Assembly: GCF_001632365.1 (NCBI RefSeq)
Contig: NW_024468556.1
Location: forward strand, 210,970-274,969
Reading direction: 5' to 3'
DNA from: Laetiporus sulphureus 93-53
Lineage: Eukaryota > Basidiomycota > Agaricomycetes > Polyporales > Laetiporaceae
DNA: 64,000 nt
Part shown: positions 13,439 through 24,600 of the stretch, piece by piece
Layout: each line of letters opens with the position of its first letter
Position numbering within the stretch: the first letter of the stretch is position 1
The notes under the pieces: generated by a model
What the model was told of the DNA's origin: nothing
The model's database searches: none
Seen by the model: only the letters and a program-made list of their open reading frames with translations
Made by a program: the position numbers and the translations under genes

Positions 13439-15620
13439 CTATCTCAGGCTCTGCAAGACTTGCCCAGTCATCTTAATGACCTTGGGGCAAAGCACGTATC
13501 AGTCCGAATCTCGAACACTTATATTTTGCAGTACCGACCTCATGTATATCCGGTCTCTCGGCAGGATTCACCTTCAGCATGCTGTCGATGAGGTTCTTCA
13601 GTCCCTGCGAGTAGGCTGAGTCTGGGTGCTTGTACTGCGCGTTCATGACCGCCATCGCGATTGAGCCGCCTTGTTCGGTTGTTTGCAGATTCTCGAAAGG
13701 CGAGTGCGAGTAGGCTAGTGCGAACAGTGTGCAGCCCAGGGACTGTGCAGTAGATCATATATGAGGATGCCGCTATGCATCGCAGGCCAACTTACCCAGA
13801 TATCCACTTTCTCGTCCAGCGTAACGCCTGTCTTGACATCGAACAGTTCTGGAGCGCGATATGCCATTGTGCACTGCTCCGCCGCGATGTCCTGTGATAT
13901 ACAATGTTCAAATCGATGATCATTTTCTGATAGACACGATTCACACCTGTTGGAGTAGTGCTTGTGAGCGGTTCTCAATCTTGACTCTCGCCTTCATTGC
14001 GCTGCCAAAGTCCATCAGGATTGGAGTGCCGTCGTCCGCAATCATGACGTTCCTGATGCACGATTTTCGTAAGTGTCTCTGGGATATGCGGCGGGATCAC
14101 TTGGATGGCGAGCCTACCCTGGCTTCAAATCGCGGTGTGCGTACGGCACGAGCTCGGTCTCGTTGCTCTGCGCGTTCTGGCCCGCGCCATTCTGCTGCAT
14201 CCGCGAAAGCTCCTCGTCACCATCGAAGATCGCCTCACCCTCGTCAAGAGGCCGGTGCTTGGTCATGAGTGGAACTGACGACGTGTTCCCATTCCCATGG
14301 TACGAATAGCCGTCTCCATCCCCATCGCCCTCCGGATGTGGGAACATCTCCGCGTCCTCGTCGAGGGAGTTCCGCCCGGAACCGCTCGGACGACGTGCGG
14401 CGGAGGACGAGGACTGGTTCTCCCGACCTGGAAAGGGCTCTGATTTGGAGCTGATGGGCGCACGGTGGTCGTGCATGGCACGTACGGCCTCGCAGGTGCC
14501 CTTGAAGAGACGTAGCATCTCTTGCTCTGAGAAGTGTGTCCCGTTGATGGTGTTTGCATTGATGACATCTTGCAGGTTGCCGCGCTACAGGATCATGAGG
14601 CTATCACTCTCACTGATCGCATCAATATGTACCTTATATAGAGGCAAGAAGAGATAAACCACTTGGCCGTCTCCATTGGGATCTTGGACAACAGCTGAAT
14701 CCTGTCTCGTAGGTCAATAAACCATATGAAGGGGATGAATAAATGCGCACCAATATGCGAATGATATTGGGATGTCTATGCCAATTGAGATCGCTATCCT
14801 GCGCCTCCTGTATTCCATAACAACTCACTTGAATCTCCTGTATGCATCGACTTCGCGCATAGCTTGTCTGACGTCTTCACGACCACCAGGACATCGAATT
14901 TTCTTCAAAGCGAATTGTCTCTATGCGCAGGGGCAACAATTTAGAATATGATCGTATCAAGCTCCGAGCCGAGGCTGATAATTTCGTGAAGTATTGTGAC
15001 GTGAACGGTAGGGAGAAACTACGGCCAGCTTGATATGTGTCCGGAAATGAGAAGGTAATGCAGTATCATCTCGGAATGCGGAGCTAAGCAGATTGAGCCG
15101 TGGGAGGACGTTAAGGCTGCAGAACATATCGACAGATCTGCAATGGCGTGCAGAAAATGCAGAAGAGAGTAAACGAGGCACGTACCCCACTATGCTCGTC
15201 CTCAACTAGATATACGAACGAAAAGCCTCCCTCTCCAAGGACTCGGATGATTTTGACTATAATAGCAAGTGCCATCATAACAGATAACGGCTTCAGACCA
15301 GATATGACCTTGATAATGCACTGTACTGACATGTACGCCCATTGATCTTGACCTTTGCCGCCTGTTGGCATATGCAAGACGAGAGTGCCCAGAATGCGTC
15401 CTTGACCTGATACTTCAGGCTGTCCAGCGCAGTATGCAACTGTGGGTGCACAACAGACATGATAAATAAGCAAGAGGTATATGTGTGAATGAGTAGGTGA
15501 GAAGGGAATGGTGCGCGGGCTGAGTTGCGATCTGAGCTGAGTGGCTGCGCGTACCGCCACCGCGTCCCTGAGATCGGGCACTGTAATAGTTGTCTGAGGC
15601 CACAAATGTGACTGATGCAT
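13439..15620 (-). CDS. Ser/Thr protein kinase, STK16/Env7 (NAK) type
   Basis: Kinases of this family are small, lipid-anchored and act at Golgi or vacuole membranes. Eleven exons (first 15555-15620, last 13439-13480) sum to 448 residues. The N-terminal CICQQ segment has a cysteine that could be acylated. It is followed by the Gly loop GEGGFSFVY, the lysine in FALKKIR, the catalytic HRDLKPGN, the DFGSA magnesium loop, and APELFDVK of the activation segment. An insertion of about 90 residues, rich in Ser, Asp and Gly, separates the alpha-E helix (AMHDH) from HRDLK. The rest is family length. The intron at 14921-15185 is unusually long (265 bp) for this window. The first exon and start (MHQSHLW) are the least certain part. 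Confidence 0.88.
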
Positions 15621-15709
15621 AACTCTCGCTATAGTGACTCCAACACAGTATATTTTACATGCCATATTCCTTCCAGATATGTACGACACTCCCGACAACG
15701 TTAATCCAA

Positions 15710-18191
15710 CTAATCCTCGAAGCCCAGTTCCGCATTCCTCTTTGCCCGACGCAGCGCAGCGCGTTCCTCTTCAGGCAAGCAGTACCAACCTTCGATCGTA
15801 TCTTCCAGCTCCATTTCCCACTTCTCCTCAAGCTCGATCTGTTTCTTGGTCTTCTTGGGCGGAGGCGGGCGCGGCAGCGGGGGAGGCGGGGTGCGACGGT
15901 TCGGATGGAGTGGCGCGATCCGAGACAAGAAGCTTCTGGAGGTCTTCAAGAGAGGGGAGTACGTCGGACGCGTAGACGCGAACGGCGATCCCGGCTGTGA
16001 ATTCACCTTTCGGAGCAGTTCAGACATCGGAAGTGACCGTCTCGATGAGACAGAGTAGGAGCGATTGCTTGTGGACAATTTGGATGGCAAGGTCGCGGCG
16101 GGTGGCTTGAAATGTGAGGCAGCCTGTGCCGAGTTTCCTGTGCTCGGGTCGATGGGCACATGCTGGATGGGCATGATCAGCGAAAGTCGCCGCAAACGAA
16201 CGCCTCGCTACTTACCACCGAACTGCCCGGGACGTTCTCCTTCTCGTGACCGTCGTAGAGCCGCTCCAAAGCTCCCGGCGCCGACTTTCTACCCTTTGCC
16301 GGCTCTCGTCGAACCTTTTTCGGGGGCGAGCCTGCGACTTCGAGGCTGTTGACGTCTTCCTCGTCCTCTGACAGGACAAGAGCTCGTTTCTTGCCTTTGT
16401 CCTTCTTCGCCGCTGAGCTTGACTGGCGACCGTTCTCATCTGAATTGCCACCCTTCGAGTTCGTACGTGTATCATCACTGTTCGCGTCCCATCCAGCACT
16501 GCCGAAGCTGTCAGGCTCTTTTATTGAAGCCAAAGGGACGCTCAAATTGTCGGGCGGTAGATGATGATGCGTAGAAGTAGACGCGATCGGCCGCACAGGG
16601 ACCACCTCGGGAGGAGGCATTAAGTTGGCATCGCGTTCTCCATCCGAGTCCTCGACACACTCTGCGCTCATCGGCGGCGGCTTCTCCTTCGCTGCTGCCT
16701 TCCGCTTACATTTACTGACGCTGCTCGAATTTGACGTGTCGCTCGCTACGCCCCCTTGTTTCTGCTGCTTTGCCTTCTTTTCCCGCTTCTTCGGCTTCGG
16801 CTTCACGGGCGAGTCACCATTCCATTCGTCTTCGTCTTCCTCATGTCGCTTCTTGCCCGGCATGGATGCCACAATCTGCACATTATCGCCATCCCACTCT
16901 TCATCGGTGTCCGCCACGCGCCTGCGTGCCTTTGCCTTTGCCTTGACTTTAGACGACAATGCATCTGACCGGTCATGGTCATCAGTATCATCGTCGTGCG
17001 CCCTCTTCTTGCCCCTGGATCTGACATTACTCTTGTCCGACCGGGAGTCGTCCGAAGGTCCCGCGCAAGAGGAGCCTTTACTTTGCAGATCAACCGCAGG
17101 CATCGCGGTGGTAGCCGACGGAGGAGGAGGTGCAGCAATGACAGCGCTCCGAGGTTCCAAGAGAAGTTCATCCTTCTCCTCATCCAACACGACGTTCCGG
17201 GATTTCTTCCGCTTGCGCACCGGCACAGGTGAAGGGGATAATGGGGGCGAAAAGCAGATGTTGTTTGCAGCTGCGAATATTGGCGGCGTGGCAGGTGGGT
17301 GAGCCCCCGTTGACGGGAGCGGCGGATCTGAGGGCGGGAGCTGCGAGCTATGATTGGCGCTGAAGTCTGACGTGGCGACGGGGAGAGGTTCCATCTCATC
17401 AAGCGATAATTCGGCAGGTATATGCGCGAAGTTTTCGTGTCTCCTTGCAGGAGACGACTTGGAGAGACTCTTCTTGGCTTTGGTCTTCTTCATCGGAGGG
17501 CGTAGGTTGAGCTCATCTGTGTCCGAGGAAGGGATCTCAATCACTTCTGGCTCGGATACAGTGGTCGATTTCGGCGCGACGCGATTCTTGTTAGCTCGAG
17601 CTCGCGCACGGAGCTTCGCACGCTCGGCGATGTCATGCGAGTACAGCTCGATAGGTACGGTCAGGGCCTCTCCTCTGCTTACATTCGAGTAAGGAGCGGC
17701 TGCAGTAAGTAGGGGAGTACGGGGAGTGACAACGGCTCCGTTAGAATCGACTGACATGCTATTCAACGCGGGTTGACGCGCCGAACTGGACTCGGAGGAG
17801 GCACTACTGGAGCTCAGAGCCGAAGCACCCTTGTAGGCAGGTTTAGGACGCGGGCGAGATCCTGTTGCTGGAGCCTTTGATGAGGAAGATGAGTTTAGCG
17901 CGATAATGGAGTGGGCCACGCTGGGTGAATGTGTGAAAGAGGATATTTCGGCCGCGCCTGCACGAGGCTGAACTGTAGTTGTGGCGGTCTGTATAGAGGC
18001 TCCTGTGTCTGCGCGAGACAGATTATTCTTGAATGCAAATTTCGTAAGAGAATACAGTCCGTATAGTACAACTGTGCATTTACCGTCATCGGCAGGGCAG
18101 GACGCGTTTCCTCCATCAACGGCGTCAACGCGAGAGTGTCCTCGTCTTCGCTGTCTTGAATGATCTCCTCATAATTCGCAGCTCTCTCCAT
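15710..18191 (-). CDS. Large disordered, probably nuclear protein
   Basis: Three exons (18084-18191, 16216-18027, 15710-16162) give 790 residues. The first join uses the acceptor before AATAATCTG, which keeps the frame. I do not recognise the protein. Most of it is low-complexity Ser, Pro, Lys and Asp with many short basic clusters (KKTKAKK, RKRKKSR, KPKPKKREKKAKQ) that look like nuclear signals. The first 30 residues are acidic with a DSEDED patch. Only the last 80 residues look folded: a polyproline run, then a charged helix (KKTKKQIELEEKWEMELEDT), then a tryptophan-containing segment (EGWYCLPEEERAALRRAKR). The start lies 219 bp from the divergent DUF427 gene. DNA or chromatin binding is a guess from composition. 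Confidence 0.8.
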
Positions 18192-18410
18192 CTCGAAGGG
18201 CTACGCGCGTGCAAGGTTGAAACGAGCTACGGTTGTCACTGATTGAGAGCAAGTCAAGGCGTGGCCGTGAGAAGATGAGCCGCGACGCGGTTATGGCCTG
18301 CACGTGACCGCGACGCGTGCGTAGCACGGTCCGTGCCACTCAGGTGACGATATGTAAGTGAATGCCCCTGTGATCCTTCATCCCTCCATCATACGGACCG
18401 ATAACTCACC

Positions 18411-19328
18411 ATGGCTCCTCCTTTCACCCAACCTCACATTGAGACCTCTCCGAAACGCGTGCGCGTGCTGTTCGGAGGAAAGTACATCGTGGATACGTCC
18501 GAAGCTAAGCTAGTGTACGCACGGCCATCGCTGACAGCCTGCTGAGTATCTGATGAGGCATCGGGCTGCCGCATAGATGGCTGAAGCCGAATTATCCCAC
18601 CTATTTCTTCCGCCAGGAAGATGTTCCTGCTGAATATCTGCAAAAAGAGGCCGACGACACATCATCCGATGCGAAGGTGTACGACGTAGTGGTGGGATCA
18701 TCGCGGGCGAAGGGCGCTGCAAAGAAGCACCTCGCAGGTGCCCTTGCTGACCTCGTCGAGATCATATTTGGCACGATGGATGCGTGGTTTGAGGAGGACG
18801 AGCAGATCTTCGTACATCCCAAAGACCCGTACAAGGTCAGCCCACCATGGTCATACCTGCTTGTACCGTCTGATGTTCCCACTATCGTAGCGAGTGGAAG
18901 TTTTGCAATCATCGCGCCACGTACGAGTAGAAGTCGACGGCGTTGTGGTGGCCGAGACGACCAAGCCGCGTCTGCTTTTCGAAACAAGCCTACCCGTGCG
19001 GACGTACATCCCAAAGACAGACTGCAGGATGGACCTCCTCACACCATCCACGCTCACGACGCAATGCCCATACAAGGTGCGCTGCCATCATCAACGGTTG
19101 CAAAAATGGTATTGCTGAGGCTATCTTCTTGCGTAACCACAGGGAGTCGCCAACTATTACAGCATCAACCTGCCCAATGATAAGACTTTCGAGAACCTCG
19201 TATGGTGGTATCGTGCCCCCTTGCTGGAGTGCGCCGCTGTTCAAGGCTTTGTGGCCTTCTATGATGAGAAGGTGGATGTTTTCGTGAATGGAGTCCGTGT
19301 GCCTCGCCCGAGCACTCAGTGGTCGTGA
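18411..19328 (+). CDS. DUF427-domain protein (two half-domains)
   Basis: Four exons (18411-18514, 18577-18835, 18891-19076, 19143-19328) give 244 residues. The protein carries two DUF427-like units. The first has RVLFGGKYIVDTSEAKLVW and PTYFFRQEDV. The second has VRVEVDGVVVAETTKPRLLF, LPVRTYIP and the closing strand EKVDVFVNGVR. DUF427 is a small beta-rich fold common in fungi and bacteria with no settled function. The fusion of two copies is usual in fungal members. Nothing in the neighbourhood suggests a pathway. Confidence 0.88.
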
Positions 19329-19623
19329 TGATGGAGTCCGTTGTGCTATGGAACTCGGAGACATAGCGGTGACAAAAGCAGCATGCGTAAAAAAAACTCC
19401 GAGCAGGTACCCGGGGGCCAGCCTGCGGACCGCGGTTAATGGTGTATTGTAGAATATGGTATCATCATTCTGTGATACTCTTCACTAAGCCTCCAGCCGC
19501 GTGACAATAAACCTAAGGCTCACTAAGATATGAATATGTTGCCACAATCTGAGCTAATGATGCGATTGTTTGCCCCTCTCCGGCTTCGCAGATAGATAGA
19601 TATATGAGTGTAGGAGGGTCCCT

Positions 19624-20378
19624 TCACTGATTCCGGCCGGAGATCTCTGTCGAGAGCCGTGAGATTTCGGAAAAGGCAGCTCGGAGGAGGTCCAGGTCAG
19701 CATCCAGGTTCTCCGCGCGAGATTTCATCTGCAGGATGCATGTTCAGCAAAGCAGCACAACACCACAGTCTTTGGATAGCTTACTGCTGCAATTGTGTCG
19801 CTGGCCGCGATCAGCTCGTGATGATGATTGTACACCAAGGACTGTCGCTCGCTGTCGAGCTGCCGAATCTCTGCGTCGCGGTCAGTCGACAAGTCCAGTG
19901 AAATGACAGAGAACCCACCTGAAAGAAGCTCATTCTCTCGTTTCAACAGAGTCGGCAGTGATGAGGTCGTGATGAGCTGCTCATAGTACGACCGTGCATC
20001 GAAAGCAGTCGAATCTGCATAGCACACCCATAACATGAGCCATTCGCTCACGAAAGGGCTTCAGAAAGCCTCACCAAGATCCATAGGGTCCGCAGCCCTC
20101 CCCGACAGCGGCGACGGCGGCCCGACGCTCAAGCCATAGTGTTTCCTCAACAAATCCCTCGCGCGCGTCTTTGGCCGTTCTCGCTGCGGCAGCGGCGAGG
20201 TTGGCCCACCTCCCTGCAGCGGGGCACTCGAATGCGATGGCCTCCGTGAATTATGCGAATCTGGGGTATCGGCACACATGGGGACGGGCGAGGTGGCTCG
20301 TAATGGAGAGGATGGCGGGCGCGGGATGGGCGTGCGTGAGCGCGAGGGCGTCTCTGATGGGCTCGTTGCAGCAGACAT
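19624..20378 (-). CDS. VPS51: Vps51/Vps67 family subunit of the GARP tethering complex
   Basis: The GARP complex tethers endosome-derived vesicles at the trans-Golgi. Four exons (20075-20378, 19919-20014, 19785-19870, 19624-19728) give 196 residues, short like the yeast protein. The first 65 residues are Ser/Pro-rich and disordered. The hallmark block follows: RARDLLRKHYGL, then AFDARSYYEQLI, LPTLLKRENELL, and the helix EIRQLDSERQSLVYNHHHEL. The C-terminus is a predicted coiled coil. A TATA-like stretch lies about 80 bp upstream. Confidence 0.88.
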
Positions 20379-20454
20379 GGCTCGAGATAGCGGAAATGAA
20401 TGATGGGGAAGAGGAAGGTTGCGTGGATAGGGTGGCCGAATGTCTCAGATAGAG

Positions 20455-20465
20455 CTTATAATATA
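20455..20465 (-). promoter_or_regulatory. Candidate TATA element of VPS51
   Basis: TATATTATAA reads toward VPS51 about 77-87 bp before its start codon. The call rests on position and composition only. Confidence 0.35.
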
Positions 20466-21680
20466 TGCGGCAAGTAGACTTGGGGGTGTTGGCGCTGCGT
20501 CCGCACGCCCGGGTCCGAATGACCGGTGGATAAGACCGACGAGCATTTAACCATTTGCGACTCGGAGGAGGGGATTGAGTTACGAGAGAAAGTATGATGG
20601 TTCGCGATATACAGAGGATAGAGTACCGATGGCATGAGCATTTGTCCGCGATATACAGAGTATTAATGAGGAGATTTGAGAAGGATAGTTAGGAATAGTT
20701 CAGATAGTTCGGCAGTGGGAATGTGAAAGTCAATGAAGAATGTAGAGATAATCACATACGTCGGCCTTTTACAGCAAAGCAACAACGGTTGTAGGCATGA
20801 CAGACGGCCACACAACGTCGACAAAGTCCACAAGAGCAGTCGACAACAGCCGTTTAGGGACACAGTCGTCGACAGGGACCAATCGCCACAAGCGCGCTGG
20901 AGCGAAACTTTCGGGGCGCTCATCCAGCCACAAGCGTGGGAAACGGGCAACGAGGGTCATGATAATGTAAGCACACGCTCTGCAATAGCTCGCTATAACC
21001 CGAATGACTAGGGTCATTCGGAACATCTCGTCCCTCAGTGGACCCTCTCAGTTAAAACGAATCACCGATTCTTATTGCGTGAAAGTGTCAGAATTGGATT
21101 GAATGTTTCAGCCTTTCCTATCAAGTGAGTAGTATGGAGAAAAGACAAAAGCCCGTTTTGCACCTCTCCTGTTACGTCAAACTGCCTGTACTGACCAAAT
21201 CAAATTGATGATGGCGGCCGCAGCAGGAGAATGTCCATAAATTTTCACTCTTTCATCACTTTAAGAGTTGGTGTTTTCTTTGTAACTTCTTGAGATCTCA
21301 CCAGGTCTCGACCAGACATAGTCAACGCGATGCATATACTCTTGACAAGCTATGGGTACAGACATGGGTTCCGTACGTCGCGGACAAATTATACAAACAC
21401 AGAAAAGAAAAAAACGAAACACAAGACGCTGTATATACGGACGCAGGCTCCGTGTAACGAGAGAGATTCGGAGAGAGAATGAAACAGAGAAAAGAAAAAC
21501 CCCAGTGCCCTTTGCACTAAACGCTTCGTCATCGCGTCGACATGCTCCGCCTACTCAACGCACGGGCTCTTCCGTACGTTGTCACCTAAGCAAGGCGCAG
21601 AGGAAGTCGACGTTACACATTGGAGCAGAGATCAGAACATAAGGACGTATCTGATTCGTTAAATTACAGTATTGCTTAGC
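20466..21680. other. Intergenic, with a short direct repeat at the left end
   Basis: I see no gene. A short direct repeat (CGATATACAGAG) occurs near 20605 and again near 20648. The right part is the 3' flank of gene A. Confidence 0.45.
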
Positions 21681-24600
21681 TCAAGTTCCGGCGCTTATAT
21701 CCTGTGGTCCCTGGACGTACTTGTCTATGTCATGGGAAATAGAGGTCATGGATGCCGAGACAGTGGGCGGAGGCTCGGGACTTCCATATGAGCACTTGTC
21801 GACACCCGAGGTCACCGATGATGGGTCACTGTTTGGAATGTCGATCTCGTCCTTGATGAGGATCGCATTCCATTGTGCATGCGCCCCGGCGTTGAGCTCG
21901 TGCGAATGTCCCCAACGTTCCAGTTCCCCCACTAGCTGATTGACCTCTTTGTCCTTGCCCGCCAGACCGTCCTCTAGCTCGAGGATCCGTTGCTGGAACG
22001 CCTGTCTCTCGAAGAAGTTCTCCGCCTGCAGGAAGTCAATGCTGCCCTCTGCGGCCTCGAGGGACTGGGCCGCTGCACGCTTGTCGCGTTCGAGCGTGAA
22101 ATTCTTCGCTATCTGCTTCTTGACTTCCTCCGTGAACGCCTGCTTGGTGAGCTTGTCTTGCTTCTTCACCCGCCTGAGGCCCTCGTTCTTTGCCTTGTAG
22201 CGGCGCCGGTTGTCTTCCTGCCAGGATAGAGCTGCTTGACAGAGAGCGAGGCGAGCCTGACAATCCTCCAACGATCCCGCAGGATACTCATTGTCGCAAT
22301 CAAGGTCGCCAGAGCCATCTTCCGTCCCTTCCGATGCGTTCTCATACAATTCAAGCCTATGGTTGCACGCCCGAAGTTCCGCCACGAGGGCCGCATTGTC
22401 CGCCCGTAACTTGCGAACTTGCTCGTCCGATGCGACCTGGGCGAAATAGTTCTCCGCCACCAGGAAGTCGATGCTCTCCTCCGCGGCTTCCAGTGCCTCA
22501 ACCGATGCGAGATTCGAGCGCTCGACGGTCGCAACCTTGTCCTGATACTTCCGGATCTCCGCGATGAGTGTCGTCCTGGTCGCCTCGAGGAAGAACAAAA
22601 GATCGTCGACCTTGCGCTTGAAGCGAGATCGATCTTTGTCACACCAGTCGAAGGCCACATGAGAGAGACGGAGGCGACCCTCGCAGAGCTCGAGGTCTTC
22701 CCTTAACTCCGTCACTACCGAAGACTCCGTCTTGTCGCCAACTAGATCGTTATTATCGCTATCGTGCTCGTCCATCCGTGTCGCTTGAGGAATCGATTCG
22801 GCTTGCTTGAGAAGTCTGTTGCTCTCCTCGCATGCATCCAAATCGTATCCGTCGCTGTCCCACTCGTCTATCCATGCCGCCTTAGGAATCAGTCCGGCTT
22901 CTTCGAGGAGGTCGTTCCACTCCTCGTATGCATCCGGGATACCATCTTGGTCGTTCCGCTCGTCGGTACCTGCATCGGAAGAGATGAGTATCTCAGGGGC
23001 CCTATCTCTCTGCTGACTCACCTGGGCCAGTACCATCGCATACCTGCTCGTCAGCCCGTATCGCCTCAACAATATGTCGGTCTTGCTCCAGGAGCTTGTT
23101 CCTCTCCTCAGTGACACTAGAATACAAACACACGCTCTGCTGGGTCCACCTCCCAGCAGGCTCAGATCCCCCATAGACGCCGTCGGAAACAAAGATCGCT
23201 CTAACTTCGCCAGCGAAGCAAGACGCATAACTGATTTCCGTGACGCTGCGGTACTCGTCCTCTGTGTCCACGGGCGGGGCACAAGAAGAAGGACTCGGTC
23301 CATCCTCAGTGACTGGTGGGGAGGGATGAACTTCGGCGAGGTCGCAAGGGGGAAGGGAGGGAATGGGTGTAGGATTCATGTTGGCCGGCTCGCGTTGGTC
23401 CTCGAAAGCCGGTGGGCAAGACTTGACTTGTACGTTAATATTGCTGAAGGCGCTACTGTTGGCCGGTGCCGGGCTAGCGTCGGCATGCTCGAGGCCTTCC
23501 TCATGAGTTGGGGAGCAAGACTCGAATTCTGACGCATTACTTGACGGGGCGGAAACATCTTGAAGGTGATTGGCATCTTCTAGCTCGGGGCTACCCCCGA
23601 GAGCTTCTCGGAATGGTGATACCTGTTCGACGGAATTGCACAAAGCGGGATCTTCTTGACTGCGGCTCGCGTCACCTAGCTTGAGGTCATCCTCGGGAGC
23701 TGGCAACGCGACATATTCGACTTGACTGGGAATGGCGGGCATCTTTTGACTGCGACTCGCGTCACCTAGCTCGGGGCCACCCCCAAAAGCTGGCAACGCG
23801 AAACGTTCGACTTGACTAGGCATAACGGGGTTCTTCTGAAGGCCGTTGTGATCGCTCAGCTCGAGGATGTCCTCAGAAGCTGGCAACGTGACTTGACTGG
23901 ATATAACAGAGCCGTCTTGACCTGAGCCTGTTTTGACCGGTTGTATTCTATCCTCGCGGACATCCAAAAGCGACTTGACCTGTTCGACATTGCTCGAAGC
24001 GACGGCACTGGCTTGCGTACGAGTTGCATTGGCCTTGAACTGGGCGTTCTCTTCCTCCAAACGGGCGATCTTGGCTCGAAGGTCCTTGAGAATGGTCTGA
24101 GAACAAGTGAGCAACGAGATCACTACAAACAGCGAAAGCGCACCTCAAACACTGTTCTGCCATCGAGAATATCGGTTGCCTTATCATCGTATTGATCGTT
24201 CTCGCAAGGTATCGATGAAGCAGCGATGTCGGCGAAGATTGGTCTTGCGACGTCATCGAGACCACTGATGCTAGGAATAAAAGAGAGATCGTTCGACGCA
24301 ACGGTCTTCTCCTCGACCTTGATGCTCCTGTCCTCGGGGCTGAGATAACCATCAGCAGGGTCGGTAGATGCATCGTTCCTTGCGCCATTTTCCGCACCAC
24401 CTGCGAGAGCATCGACGTTGACCGCCTCGAGACTCTTGAGTGCACTATAGATAGGCCAACTGTCTTCGATATCCTTTCGGGTCATGATATCAGCATTTGA
24501 ATCCTCCTTGTGGTCATCTTCGCAGAATATTGTCGTAGTGACGGCGCCCACGCTCGGCACTTCCTCGACTTCATCGAATCCAGTGAAAAGGGGACCATCC

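Noticed and set aside
16625..17302. Plus-strand Ser/Phe-rich frame of 225 codons
   Set aside because: Antisense shadow of the Lys/Glu-rich disordered protein; composition is explained by the complementary codons.
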